64,000 nucleotides of DNA from Nothopassalora personata (lineage: Eukaryota; Ascomycota; Dothideomycetes; Mycosphaerellales; Mycosphaerellaceae): the NCBI GenBank assembly GCA_033816765.1, contig CM066294.1, forward strand, positions 2,604,001-2,668,000, given 5' to 3'. Of this stretch, positions 1-10,539 are shown one piece after another (the stretch's first letter is position 1; every line of letters starts with the position of its first letter). Made by a program: the position numbers and the translations under genes. A model generated the notes under the pieces. It saw only the letters and a list, made by a program, of their open reading frames with translations. It was not told the origin of the DNA and ran no database searches.

Positions 1-267
1 ATAATAGTAATCGTTACCTAGTTCATTTCTACGATTTAGATACCTATAGGCACTTTCAATTCACTATTAAGAATAGGGACTAACCATTAGTATTAGCTTG
101 CTTTAATAGCCTGCTTAGCTTCATTAATTTCATTAGGCGTAGGTTTGTTTACTTATATAGCGATAATAAAGCAGCCATTAGTACAGCCTTCCGCTTAACT
201 ATTAATAACAATTAAATTAAGTAGCATAACACTACTAACTACGCGTCTAACCAGGACCTAGTAGAAC

Positions 268-760
268 GAGCGGGCGGCGTCATTATTACGATGTCTCGCA
301 TAATCCGCATTTATGCTCGCCTACCTAAAAAGCTCTAGAATAAATGCATAGTAGCTGCCGTCTACATTCTCTAGCGGTTACCAATCCAATCAAAAGGCTA
401 GAAGACTCCCTTCGAATTGGCAATAGGCAGGGTACTAAATGTGGGCTACATGGTGGTGTACGGCTACCTAGCCTACGTATACATTCATAGCACTACTCAA
501 CTAGGCAAGACTAAGAAGCTTAAAGAACGAGCACTTATCGGATACCTTATAGGCTACGACTCTACTAACATCTATAGGGTGTGGGACCTATCGAAAGATA
601 GGGTTATACGGGTAAAGGACGTCCTCTTTAATAAGACCACGTTCTACGACCTATCAATTCTCACTACTAGTTACTTAACCCCTGTTAAGAACATCGCAAT
701 AGTAGAACCGGCTAAAGAGCCTAAACAGTACTACGACCTATATGTAGCTCACTATAAGTA
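268..760 (+). pseudogene. Copia integrase, C-terminal part
   Basis: The frame contains a copia integrase C-terminal region: a PFELAIGR-like stretch, then VYGYLAYVYIH, then a KLKERALIGYLIGYDS segment and VWDLSKDRVIRVKDVLFNK. This resembles the conserved 'G-C-x-A-Y ... K-x-x-x-R-a-x-x-G-x-L-V-G-Y' block of Ty1/copia integrases, which lies between the catalytic core and the reverse transcriptase. The clean open stretch is 417-761; upstream codons in the same frame are interrupted by TAG. It belongs to element A and is inactive. Confidence 0.8.
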
Positions 761-1639
761 GGACACAGCACAGGCCGAGGGGGTGGAAGAATAGGCTTAA
801 TAGCAGCCGCTCTATTAAAACCCTCGTTAATACGCCTATTAACAATTACTGCTTAGGCATAAACTACACTAGCTACAACACCGAGCGCTAGCAACATTTA
901 ACTAACCTAAAGGTAATAGCAGTTTCTAGCTACTTGATTGGCCATTAATAAATGACGCTATAACCCCTACACTTTCACGAGACTAGGTCAAATCCGGGGT
1001 CGAACTAGCGACTAATAAGAGCATAGAGAACTCTAACTACAACAATAACGCGGTAAACAATAGTGACGCGTCTAAACAATAGTACATTAACACACTGTAA
1101 CAGTAGTTAATGGATGCCCTTATAGAGGAAGATCGTAAGGAGCTTATAGTAGATGCTTCGACGACTTTAAATGTCGCTACCGCTCCGCCTACAATCCCCT
1201 TCGAAGAACTTAGCTAAATGAATAACTTTTCCGCTAATACTAATTACGCCCTTACCGGATCCGGCAAGAGACTTAGAACGGCCTACTTCCACCATGCTCT
1301 ACACAATATCATAGTTGCTAACGTTATTATTAGCTAGATGGCGGGCATCCGCTAGAGACCTCGTTATCTAGGCCGTAAGTACTACGATGTCCTTCGATCC
1401 GAACGCACACGCGACTTCTCTCCTCTACGCCGTGTTAATACTATTACGTCGATGTACCGCGATAACCTTCCGCCCGAACCTCTAAACTACCGTGCCGCCA
1501 TAAAGCACCGCTTCGCCTAACAATAGCGTAAAGCTATGGCTAAGGAGTTTACTAAGGCAATCTCTACTAGCACATTCAAATAGGCAACTTAGTAAGAGAA
1601 GGATTATAATACTTAGTAAGAAGAGGAGGGACTTTAGCT

Positions 1640-2815
1640 ACCACTACCGCTAAAGTAGGTGTATAAGTACAAGCTAGATAAGCATAGTATACTAAAGAGC
1701 TTTAAGGCCCGGCTATGCGTAAGAGGCGATCTATAGGGCACATACTTAGATACATACGCCGCTACACTACTAGTAAGCATGTTCCGCCTCTACTATGCTA
1801 TGGCCGCGAGCTTCGACCTAGAAGCTGAACAGTTTAATGTTATGAATGCCTTTCTAAATTCGGACCTACCGTACACTATGTACCTACAACCACCTCCTAG
1901 AATCGACCGACCATCGGATGGATCTAGCTATGCTCTTAAACTAGTTAAGGCTCTCTACGGACTTAAGGAATCCCCTCTCCTTTAGTACAACTCCCTTACT
2001 ATAACGCTCTCCTCTTTAGGCCTAGTTCCCCTATTAGACTCTAAGTATATCTATCATAACGATAAGGTTATGTTCTTCTTCTACGTAGACGACCTAGTTA
2101 TGCTCTACTATCGTAAGAATAAGGCCCATACGGCACACATTAAGTAATAGCTTCTTAACGCATACGAGATGCACGAGCTCGGAGATCTAACCTAGTTCTT
2201 AGGAATTAAGGTAACACGAGACCGGTAAAAGAGACTACTATAGCTCTTATAAGAGGACTACATAGAGAAGCTCGCCGCTAAGTTCAGCATATCTACTAGC
2301 GCACGTAAGACTAATATGCTAGTGGATCAACACCTCGACTAGACGGTGCCCGAGGGTCACGTCGTAGACGCTATAAAGATCCTTACGTACTAACAACGCA
2401 TTAGGTCTCTAAACTTTGTAGTAACGTATACACGCCTAGACATCGCCTTTTCCCTATCTATACTCTCGTAGTACCTAACTAAGCCAACGGATACACATCT
2501 AAAGCTTACGGATTAGTGCTTACGCTACCTCCTAGAGACTAAGAACCTCTGCCTTATATATAGCGCTAGTAAGTACATTACTGGCCTATACAGTTAGCCT
2601 AAACATCTCGGTAAGAACTATAAATTCTTTAGCGCATTAGATGCCTCCTACGGCATAAACGTCGATAGGACTAGCTCTAGCGGATGGATCTTTATGCTAT
2701 TTGGCGGACTAGTCGATTATAAAGCCTCTAAGCAGATTACTGTTACTAAGTCCTTAACCGAAGCCGAACTCCTTAGCCTATTACAAGCGGCATTAGAGCT
2801 GATCTAGTAGGAACG
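1640..2815 (+). pseudogene. Copia reverse transcriptase (RVT_2) and RNase H, inactivated
   Basis: This is the Ty1/copia polymerase. Near 1,690 there is a KARLCVRGD block, then FDLEAEQFNVMNAFLNSDL (normally D-V-x-N-A-F-L), ALKLVKALYGLKESP, and the catalytic box FYVDDLVM at about 2,079-2,102. Further on come LGDLT-FLGIKV and the RNase H motif ALDASYGINVDRTSSSGW near 2,640. The longest clean frame is only 68 codons, because TAG and TAA replace conserved Trp and Gln. Reaction in the living family: copying of element RNA into cDNA. This copy is dead. Confidence 0.85.
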
Positions 2816-3180
2816 CATCTTCGCCGAGATCTATCTCGAGTTTAACTAGTGTACACACCTATACTGTAACAATACCTAGACCATTCGACTTGTTAACTAG
2901 TAAGGGCAAAAGCTTAACACTAAGCTACGCTATGTTAACATCCATTACTATTAGCTCCGCTAGAGAGACTAACGAGGAGATATCGAGATTCGGTATCTTA
3001 ACACTAACGACATGCCTATAGATAGGCTTACTAAGCTACTGCTACTATAAAAGCATAAGCACTTCGTGAAGCTACTTAACATAGCTAAGGAAGGCGTAGA
3101 TCTACGCTCCTTAGCGCCTACTGTAGATGCTAACACTGGCCGCATTACCTTAGGAGGTAATAATAACGCTTAAGATGCGT

Positions 3181-4517
3181 AGGCCTACTATACTAGTGGC
3201 TCTTCTCGATAGTTACTAGTACTAGGCTTTAACTATAGAACTCCTCTTCTCGGCGCATTATAGCATACACAACATGGTAATTAGCTACCACTAAGCGCTA
3301 CTTCTATTATGCCTCTCCTTCCGCATTCGGATAGATGCGACTTCCCTATTATCCTTTTTATGCTAAAACAGGAAGGAACCAGTAGTAGGACTGTATAAAA
3401 ACACCTCTTTAGTTCTAAACCCTTCCTCTTTCTTTAACTAATATAGACCGGTAGAGGCTGTATAGTATGTTCGGTACTACTGTCTCCTCTACCGGCTCCG
3501 TACTACCGCCTAGCGCCGCTAGCGCCGCTACCGCTAGAGTAAGCGTCCACCATTTACCGGCGCTGCCCTAGTACTATTATTACTAGGTGTTTCTCGGACT
3601 CCCATTAGCCCATAGTAAAAGGACCGGAAACGCCCCTATTACTAGTAGCGGTGTAGCGCATAAGCACCTATAACGGCGTAGCTAATTATAGGCGCCGAAA
3701 CACCATCAACCTCGCTACTAGTAGTATTACTATTACTACCTCCGTTACTATATTATAACGATCGTTATAACATTATCGATGCCTCCATTATCGTCCTTAC
3801 CTTACTTAGAGACAGCATCTCTACCCGCTAGGCGTGCAGCACCTATAGCACCACCGTCGCTAGGATCACCCTTACCCTAAGTAAAAAGATAAGGCCTTCA
3901 TAAGCTTTGAAGACCTTTCATTAGGTAAAAGAGTTCCTACTAGGACGTAGCTAAATGGTAATCTCTACCTAAGGCAGGAAGCGGAGTTCTCTAAGACCGT
4001 GACCGAAGTCACATTCACGCGGTCATTAGATAGTAGTAAGGCACCCCAATTGCCGAAGCAATAGCGTACTATAACACCTAGGATTTTAATTAAGAATAAT
4101 GGAGCGAACATTGAAGCGGACGATAGGCTAAGTAATAAATTTAGTAGATATAATAACCCCTAGGACTTGAACCTACAACCTCACATGTCCGTTAAAATGT
4201 AGGGAGATAGCACGCCTTACCGTTCAGTGCTATAAGAACAGCTCAGCCACCCTACCGGACAAGATTCACATCGTTTAGAACCTATTATATAGGTTAACTA
4301 TAGTATAAGGGACTTAGTGAGATTGTGAATAGGGATGTAAGGCTAGGACAATAGCCTTACCTAAAACGCTGACTTAGCGCCCTGCTATGCAGCTCATAAT
4401 AGAGCTCTAACAAGCACGTAGCAACGAAGCCTAACGTCATGAGGTAGGTGGGTGGGGTGATGGGTAATGGATGGGGTGCACGCGATCACATACGATTAGC
4501 TTATTCACCTACAAGCC
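3181..4517. other. Inter-element DNA without a recognisable gene
   Basis: No coding block is recognisable on either strand. The stretch holds an inverted pair of ACCGGTAGAGG-like motifs (near 3,450 and 3,485), an 18-bp perfect palindrome TTATAACGATCGTTATAA at 3,753-3,770, a tRNA-like sequence (4,153-4,258) and a GT-rich patch near 4,440-4,480. From about 3,960 it keeps more CpA/TpG than the elements around it, so it may be host DNA or a younger insertion. Confidence 0.5.
4153..4258 (-). other. tRNA-like sequence (box A and box B), probable tRNA relic or SINE head
   Basis: On the minus strand, GTGGCTGAGCTG resembles an internal pol III box A, and about 75 nt later GGTTCAAGTCC matches box B (GGTTCRANNCC). 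The spacing is too long for a plain tRNA, and I found no acceptor stem pairing across the ends: 5' side GGTAGGG, 3' side GGGTTAT. A decayed intron-bearing or long-variable-arm tRNA, or the head of a tRNA-derived SINE, would fit equally well. Confidence 0.3.
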
Positions 4518-4739
4518 GCACGAGCTAAGGGGGTGTGTTACGATCTAAGCGTGCACCGGCGCTGTAGCCTAATTAAACCTGAGGTAGCAGCCGCTAAGAA
4601 TCAGGTGACATTAATTAGTCACCTATAGCGTTTTCACAAGCAGCCCCTTCAATTCTAGCTTAGACACATGCAATCTACTATCTGCTTTTAAAACACCTTT
4701 ATGAGCCCATTTCATGACTTCTAACTACTTGTAACGTGA

Positions 4740-5570
4740 TATAAAGAGCTCCTTTAGGGTACGATCCGCCCTAAAACCGACGCTCTCTAAGGAATATTAC
4801 TAGGATACGATTAATAACACCTTACTAGCGAGAGAGCGTACTAGGATACGGTACTTCTAGGATAAGGGAGACGGCGAACTTAGGAAGGACCCCGTTACTT
4901 TCTTTACGTAACTTAAGAAAGTCTTCGGTAATAGTAACGAGCGCGCTAAGGCTCTAGAGTAGCTTACTAAGATTAAATATATAAACGGTTAACCTTAGTA
5001 CAATTACTAGATAAAATTCAACGGACTCCTACTAAGCGCCGGCGGAGAGAACTAGAGCGACGACGCGAAGATTAATTACTTACGTAATACCTTCTTAAAC
5101 CCCGTTAGGATATATACGGCGGCTATACCGAAAAAGAAGGACTACTACGAGTTTACGGGTAAGGTCGAACGGATCATAACTAACCTCGAGGATATAGACT
5201 AGTTTAAAATAGCCTATAAGAGGTAGAAGGATAATAATAAGGACTCTAGTATAACCGCTATAGTTACTACCCGTTCTTTTACGAGACCTACCGGTACCTA
5301 GGTTAATACTAATAGTAATACTATTATAGCACTAAGCCGGATAAGTAGAGGCCGCTCTAGAAGTCGTAGAGATTAGAAGGAGGATAAAGGAAGGTAGAGA
5401 GTAAAATAGGTAGATACTACTAAGAGAGATCGTAGGCGCTAAGAATAGCTCTACTTCCGCTATAGAGCGAGCGGACATCGAGTAAAGGATTGCCCGTACG
5501 CCGTAGTAGTTAATCCTACTAGGATTAACGCGGCCTCGGTCGTACCGATTCTAGAGGACGACGGGTTTAA
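4740..5570 (+). pseudogene. Gag of element B with zinc knuckle
   Basis: The frame reads FF-x-LKKVFGNSNERAKALE, then FNGLLLSAGGEN and NYLRNTFLNPV, a Gag of the kind found in fungal Ty3/gypsy elements. It ends near 5,450-5,510 with FRYRASGHRVKDCPYA. This is a CCHC knuckle (C-F-x-C-x4-H-x4-C) in which cysteines have become Tyr/Phe-type codons, as RIP (TGY to TAY) would do. Gag would coat the element RNA in a virus-like particle; this copy is interrupted by stops and inactive. Confidence 0.75.
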
Positions 5571-5599
5571 GTCGGATCCCGAAGAGGTAGGAAAAGACT

Positions 5600-6308
5600 A
5601 GCTCCTAGTTAAAAGCTAGAACTAGGAGATAAAGAAGTACTAGTAAAGGGGTGGAACGTAGTTAAGAGTTCTATAAACGGGAATCTTATATATACCGACG
5701 TACTCCTAAACGAAAATTACGGAACGTTTACCCTTATCGATAAAGGATATATATACTACGCTATGATTAACGGAGACCTAGTAAAAGGCCTCGGTCTTAC
5801 GTATATTAGTAACGAGAGCCGTAAGGCTATAGGGTTTACGAAAGCGGTACGGAACTCGATCGAAGGAGTAGTCGCCTTCTATATAGAAATTGCCGGGATC
5901 TACTAGGTAGTTTATACTTACGTCGTGCCTAATCTAGATTTTCCTATAATCCTAGGGAACCTATAGAAGGCGTATAATTAGATTCGGACTACGCCTAAAA
6001 AGCGCCGGTACTACTATAGCTTAGTAAAGAAATAGGTACCCGAAGGGCGTAACTACGAAGAATATAAGTCGGGTAAGTGTTTCGCTACAATTACCGCGGC
6101 AACCGTAGAAGATATTAAGAAAGCCCTTAGTAAGAAGGAGCTACCTACGCGAGAGGAACTTAAGAAGGGCTTACCTCTAGAACTTTAGGATATACTCCCG
6201 CTATTTTCTACTAGGGAAGCTAATAAACTAGCTCTATACCGCGGCGACCTTAACTATAAGATCGAGATCCGGACGAAAGCCGACGGAAGCCCGGAACTAT
6301 TATCCTAG
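5600..6308 (+). pseudogene. Aspartic protease region of element B, up to the D1 insertion
   Basis: After gag, the frame contains the retropepsin-like stretch YTDVLLNENYGTFTLIDKGY and later VPNLDFPIILGN, matching the C-terminal 'x-x-D-x-I-L-G' flap and strand of Ty3/gypsy proteases. The usual D-[ST]-G triad is not intact. A linker toward RT follows (KADGSPELL near 6,283) and is cut by D1 at its target site GGACCGCTCTAT. Stops are frequent. Confidence 0.65.
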
Positions 6309-6320
6309 GGACCGCTCTAT
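6309..6320. repeat. Target site duplication of D1, left copy
   Basis: GGACCGCTCTAT occurs here and again at 7,085-7,096, flanking D1 (one further shared A is possible). Removing D1 and one copy restores the RT reading thread of element B. Confidence 0.85.
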
Positions 6321-6321
6321 A

Positions 6322-7084
6322 ATTGATTGATTATTCCATTAACGTGCTATTTGAGTCAAAGACTATGCAACACGGGTCTCGAGAACGAGACCAAAATTTG
6401 AGAGAAGGAGAAAAGCCCCGTCGTACCCCGGACGTAAAAACTCCTTAAAAGATGCGAGCAACGCTCGCTATTCGAACCGTAAATCGAATATATTGCGGCG
6501 TAGTACGCGCGTACCCGGTAGTCGTGTCTTGTCGAGAATTGCGGTTTGTCGCCTTGCCCCGGGCGAGACAAGTTTTGCGCCCGTGTCTCGTTCTTGTTTT
6601 AAAAAGCCAAGCCGGCCGTACCCGTACGCACCGAGCAAAATCCCAAGAAACACCCGTTGCCTCTGTTTCAAATCCAGTCGCGTTCTCCGGTCTCGAGTGT
6701 AGCTCCTCGGTCGCAGTGGCCTCGCTGTCGTCCCCCCCTCGGCCTCTCTTGGTTCCAGCCGTGCAGTATACGTGGTTTGCGCCCCTAAACGCCTCTCTTG
6801 GTTCCAGCCGGCAGTTTACGTGGTTTGCCGGGACGACAGGTAGACAGCGCCTTCGTTGTTCGAGCGACGTGTACGCTATGTACGTCGCTTTCCCTTCTCG
6901 CAGTTCCGGAGTTCTTGTTTGTAGATTTTGAGCGTATCTCGTTCGTTCGGTTCGTCCGACCTGTCTTTTCTTGTTTCGAGTCGAGTAGGCTTGTATTTTT
7001 CGAGAGAGAGAGTCTTAGTTTCTCTTCGTCGTAACGAAGATACTTACGTCGTCCGCCGCGTGAAGGCGCTCTCTATAGGACGAC
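6322..7084 (-). mobile_element. Element D1: non-coding non-LTR retroposon with 5' ribozyme
   Basis: This 0.76-kb unit is oriented on the minus strand: its 5' end is at 7,084 and its 3' end is a short simple-sequence tail (repeats of AATC) at 6,322-6,335. It is flanked by a 12-13-bp target duplication, which is long and variable as in target-primed (LINE-type) insertion. It has no long reading frame; the short frames on both strands look accidental. It contains a two-copy 49-bp-period repeat (6,742-6,828). It differs from D2 by about one base plus tail length and keeps CpA/TpG, so it arrived after the host element B was RIP-mutated, or has not met RIP. Probably mobilised in trans by a LINE elsewhere; no LINE protein is seen here. 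Confidence 0.8.
7007..7084 (-). ncRNA. HDV-like self-cleaving ribozyme at the 5' end of D1
   Basis: Read on the minus strand from 7,084 (nt 1), the nested double pseudoknot of the HDV fold can be drawn. P1 is GTCGTCC (1-7) with GGACGAC (31-37). P2 is AGAGAG (11-16) with CTCTCT (73-78). P3 is GCC (18-20) with GGC (28-30), closing a 7-nt loop TTCACGC. P4 is TCTTCGT/ACGAAGA (45-51/56-62) with loop TACG. The joining strand is GAAACTAAG (63-71), whose CTAAG holds the presumed catalytic C at nt 67. P1 and P3 positions match those of HDV itself. P1.1 seems reduced to one pair (C23-G38). Cleavage would leave nt 1 as the RNA 5' end, exactly where the element begins. HDV-like ribozymes are known at the 5' ends of several LINEs and their non-autonomous relatives. 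Confidence 0.85.
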
Positions 7085-7096
7085 GGACCGCTCTAT
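7085..7096. repeat. Target site duplication of D1, right copy
   Basis: Second copy of GGACCGCTCTAT. It starts at the base next to nt 1 of the ribozyme. Confidence 0.85.
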
Positions 7097-8345
7097 AGTA
7101 TATCTAAAGACGAGCTACTTGTCCTCCGGAAGTTACTAACGGAACTATAGCGTAAGGGTTATATTCGCCCTTCTACCTTAGAAGCGGTAGCTCTCGTCTT
7201 ATTCGTTAAGAAGCCTAGGGGAGGGCTTAGAGTCTACTACGACTATAGAGTACTAAATTTAATTACTAAGTAGGACCGTTACCCGCTACCTTTAATCCCG
7301 GAAACTATTTAAAACTTAACGGGCGCCCGATAGATTACGAAGGTTAATATTATAGCTGTATTTTATTACCTACGGATAGCGCGAGGCGAAGAGTATATGA
7401 CGGCTTTTCGAACTAGATTTAGTCTATAGGAGTAGCTAGTATACTCGTTTAGTTTATCCGGGGCCCCTATAATATTCTAGCGGTATATTAATAGTTTATT
7501 ACGGGACTACTTAGACGACTTTATCTCGGCCTACGCTAACGACGTCGTTATTTACTCTGACGGAATAAAGGAGGATTATTTCTAGAAGGTTCGAGTTGTC
7601 CTCTAGAAGCTTTAGGACGGAGGCCTATTCCTAGATCTAGGGAAGTATAAGTTTATATAGAAGAAGGTTAAGTACCTTAGGTTTATTATATATACCGACG
7701 GGAAAGGAGTAGGACCCGACCCTAAAAAGGTAGTAGTAGTAAAGGACTAGAAGATACCTATTACCTAGGAGGAGGTACGACGTTTCTTAGGCTTTACGAA
7801 CTACTACCGGATATTTATTCTAAACTATTCGAAGCTCGCCGAGCCCTTAATGTTACTAACTGGTAAGAATACGGTATTTTCCTAGGGAGATCGTTAGACT
7901 AATACGTTTAAGGCCCTAAAGGATAAGTACTATAAGGTACTAGTTTTAGCCTACTAGAACCCGGAGCTCCCTACCTTTTTAGAGACGGACTATAGCGGCT
8001 TTACGCTAGGAGGGGCCCTCCTATAAGAAAAGGACGGAGTTATAAAACTAGTAGGATTCTACTCGAAGAAGCTAAATAAGGCTAAGATTAACTACGACAT
8101 TTACGATAAGGAGATACTTACGGTAGTATTATATCTTAAGGAATAGGCTCCCGAGTTAAAAACATATAGGCCCTTTATAATCTAGACGGACTATAAAAAC
8201 CTAGAATACTTTATAACGAAGAGATAGCTTTCCAAACGGTAGATCCGGTAGGTTAAAGAAGTTATAAAATTCTAGTTTTTACTAGTATATAGGCCTGGTA
8301 CCGAAGCGATTATACCGGACGCCCTTTCTCGAAGGGAATAGGACA
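7085..8345 (+). pseudogene. Reverse transcriptase and RNase H of element B
   Basis: The frame reads ISKDELLVLRKLLTE, then [19 protein letters not shown] (normally R-x-C-V-D-Y-R), [12 protein letters not shown] and KVNIIAVFYYLRIARGEE. The catalytic box is degraded (SAYANDVVIYS near 7,530, normally Y-x-D-D). RNase H follows: LETDYSGFTLGGALL, KLVGFYSKKLNKAKINYDIYDKE, then the end motif YRPGTEAIIPDALSRRE at about 8,300. Stops are TAG in place of Trp (TGG) and Gln (CAG). Family role: copying element RNA and degrading the RNA strand. Inactive here. Confidence 0.85.
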
Positions 8346-8989
8346 CGCTTAGGTAGGACGATAAGTTATTACGGTATCGTAGGTTTCTTAAACCGGACAT
8401 CGTAAAGAATTAGCCGGGCTTAAAAGGGGGAAGCGAGGTAGTAGTAGACGCTAGCTCTACTATAAAGATTTCGTTAGTACAAATCTTAGCTATATAGTTC
8501 GAAGGGCTATCTACCGTAGAAGAGGCGGATTTACCGGACGTATTACGGGGACCCTTCTAAGACTAAGAGCTAAACGACCTCTAGGAAAGAACTATCGAGA
8601 AAGATAGTATGTTCTAGGCGGTATACCGCGCGATTAAGGTAGGAGCGCGTTTACTTCCTAGCGAGGTAAGACCTAAGGTATAAGTAGGTAACTATAGTAT
8701 CGACCGTAATAGGTATCTTCGCTACCGCAGTAGGATTTAGGTGCTTAGAGCTCCTAGTTCTACGGAGGCCGACTATAAAGAGGCGGATATAGCGATCCTA
8801 TAGAACGATATCCTTCGAACTAAGCTAATCTAATCCGTATACGATTTACCGGTATACGGCTACCCTAGCCGGGACTCTATAGTATTAATACTAAGTCGTA
8901 ACTTCTACTAGCCCCTATAATCTAAGTACATAAGGTAGTTTTTAAGGAACTACGACTACTACGGTAGGAATAAGGTATAGAGGAAATAA

Positions 8990-9090
8990 AAACACGGCCT
9001 CCTATAACCCTTACCGGTCCCCGACCGATTCTTCTAGGAGATCTCGATAGATTTTATAATAGATATACCCGAGTCGTAAGGGAATACTTA
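8990..9090 (+). pseudogene. Integrase of element B, 5' part (cut by element C)
   Basis: The frame reads PVPDRF-x-EISIDFIIDIPES-GN, the start of the integrase catalytic core (normally W-E-x-I-S-M-D-F-I). The core then breaks at 9,090, where element C is inserted; the downstream part resumes at 15,690. Confidence 0.8.
9086..9090. repeat. Target site duplication of element C, left copy
   Basis: ACTTA before the 5' LTR matches ACTTA at 15,690-15,694 after the 3' LTR. A 5-bp duplication is typical of Ty3/gypsy integrases. Confidence 0.85.
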
Positions 9091-9286
9091 TATAAGGGGT
9101 AGCCTAGTAGCTAACCCTTACATGTAGCCTTATATGTAACATACGGTCGCGACCGGCTACTAAGCCGTACGTAACACGTATACGTACACCTTACGACGCG
9201 CGATGCGTCTTAAACAAAAGGTAAGAATTAGTTCCTCTACGACTAGTAGGTCGTAGGCGTGCTATACATTGCGACATCCCTTAACA
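9091..9286 (+). repeat. 5' LTR of element C
   Basis: Starts TATAAGGGGTAGCC and ends CATCCCTTAACA. It pairs with the 196-bp 3' LTR with scattered differences, mostly C/T and G/A transitions as RIP makes. The 181-bp LTR of element H is a relative. Confidence 0.9.
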
Positions 9287-9409
9287 GTTCTAATTCTTCT
9301 CTTCGTTATAATCTATACACGCTATAGAGTCCGAACGCGACGATAGTAGCGCTACGCCTACGGCTCCCCTAAGCCCTAGGGCCTAGTAATAAGCGAGGCG
9401 TATAGCCTT

Positions 9410-10500
9410 AGTCGTAAGGAGGGATGCCCTTCGGGTAGAGGTTAAGGAGAAGGGGATATAGAGGGAGATTAAACAGTTAGAGATCTTACGGGACGTAAGC
9501 GTGCCGCCGGCGGACCCTTAGGGCGAATCCGGCGGAGAACTATCCCCTACTCCCCCTTCCCCTCCTCTATCTATAGTAACTAACGATAATATCGTAGCTC
9601 GAGGCGCGGTCGTATCGTATACGACACGTTTACGTCTTAAAGAACCTACGCCTTTTAGAGGGGACTCGATTAAGAAAGTACGGGTATTCCTAAGGGAGCT
9701 CTCTCTTATCTTTACCCTCTTAGGCGGCACGTATGCGACGAACGAGTTAAAGGTCCTATATAGGGTTATGTACCTAAGCGGAGAGGTAAGTAAGCGATAG
9801 TACGCTAACTATAGCGTCCTTAACCTTAAAGGGTATATATACTAGGACTTTAAGGAGTTCTATCGAGACGTATACGGTAACCCTATAAACCGCGTGCTTA
9901 ACGTAATGTTAGAGTATAAGGCGGTGAAATAGAAGGATAACTAGACAGTACGTTAGTTTACGGCTAAGCTAGATGTTATAGAGGATTAGTTAGGGGACTA
10001 TACGGAGGCGTAACGCGTGCGATATATGCTCGCTAAGCTTACGCCTAGCCTACGGTCCGTAATCGTTAAGTTTCATAATATCCTAACAACTAGAGAGGAA
10101 CTAGTAATCCTAGCTTCGCGTATTAAAAGCACGGAGCGTAGTAGCGGAGGGTACGACCGCGGGTAGTATAGTCGCCGTAGGCGAGAGACTAAGGGCGACT
10201 AAGGGCGAAGCGATCGTAGCTTGAAGTAGTAGAAGCATAGTTAGGCGTCGCGCGACCCGGGTACGAGTTACTAGCGGGACGCCGGCTAATCGTCTATAAC
10301 CTTCGATAGGACTAAAGCGGAGTGCTATAGATACTATAAGAAGGGTTACATTAAGACGGATTGCCCGAATAGGCACTTATAGAAGGACCGTAACGCGTAA
10401 GCGGTTCGTAGGGTAGACGCTACGAAGGCTCTAACTAAGAAGGGTAGCGACTAGGGAAAAGGTAGAGGACTAGAAGTAGGTCGCTCCTAAGTCCGAGTTT
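9410..10500 (+). pseudogene. Gag of element C with zinc knuckle
   Basis: The plus-strand frame gives a Gag core: LKEPTPFRGDSIKKVRVFL, then ELKVLYRVMYLSGEV, DFKEFYRDVYGNPINRV and SLRSVIVKFHNIL. Near 10,320-10,375 it ends in CYRYYKKGYIKTDCPNR. That is a CCHC knuckle in which the second Cys and the His have become Tyr (TGC/CAC to TAC), a textbook RIP effect. Most in-frame stops are TAG at expected Trp or Gln positions. The short minus-strand frames at 9,518-9,730 and 10,110-10,376 are shadows of this gag. Confidence 0.85.
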
Positions 10501-10539
10501 TCCTAAAGTCGACCCTTTAAGGCGAGTAGATATGTGTCT

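Larger units (their letters stand above)
1..3180 (+). mobile_element. Element A: RIP-degraded Ty1/copia retrotransposon (pol part)
   Basis: The plus strand, read through many TAG/TAA stops, gives the copia order integrase, then reverse transcriptase, then RNase H. The element is cut by the left window edge, so its 5' LTR and gag are not visible. After the RNase H part the sequence runs on without a recognisable domain, and I could not delimit a 3' LTR. Stops replace expected Trp and Gln codons and CpA/TpG is scarce, as expected from RIP. It cannot encode a working protein. Confidence 0.85.

Noticed and set aside
6452..6931. Plus-strand 159-codon frame in D1 (and its relatives at 17,580-18,058)
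   Set aside because: No protein feature, changed by a single base between D1 and D2 (frames differ), and not open in D3. Chance frames in a non-coding retroposon.
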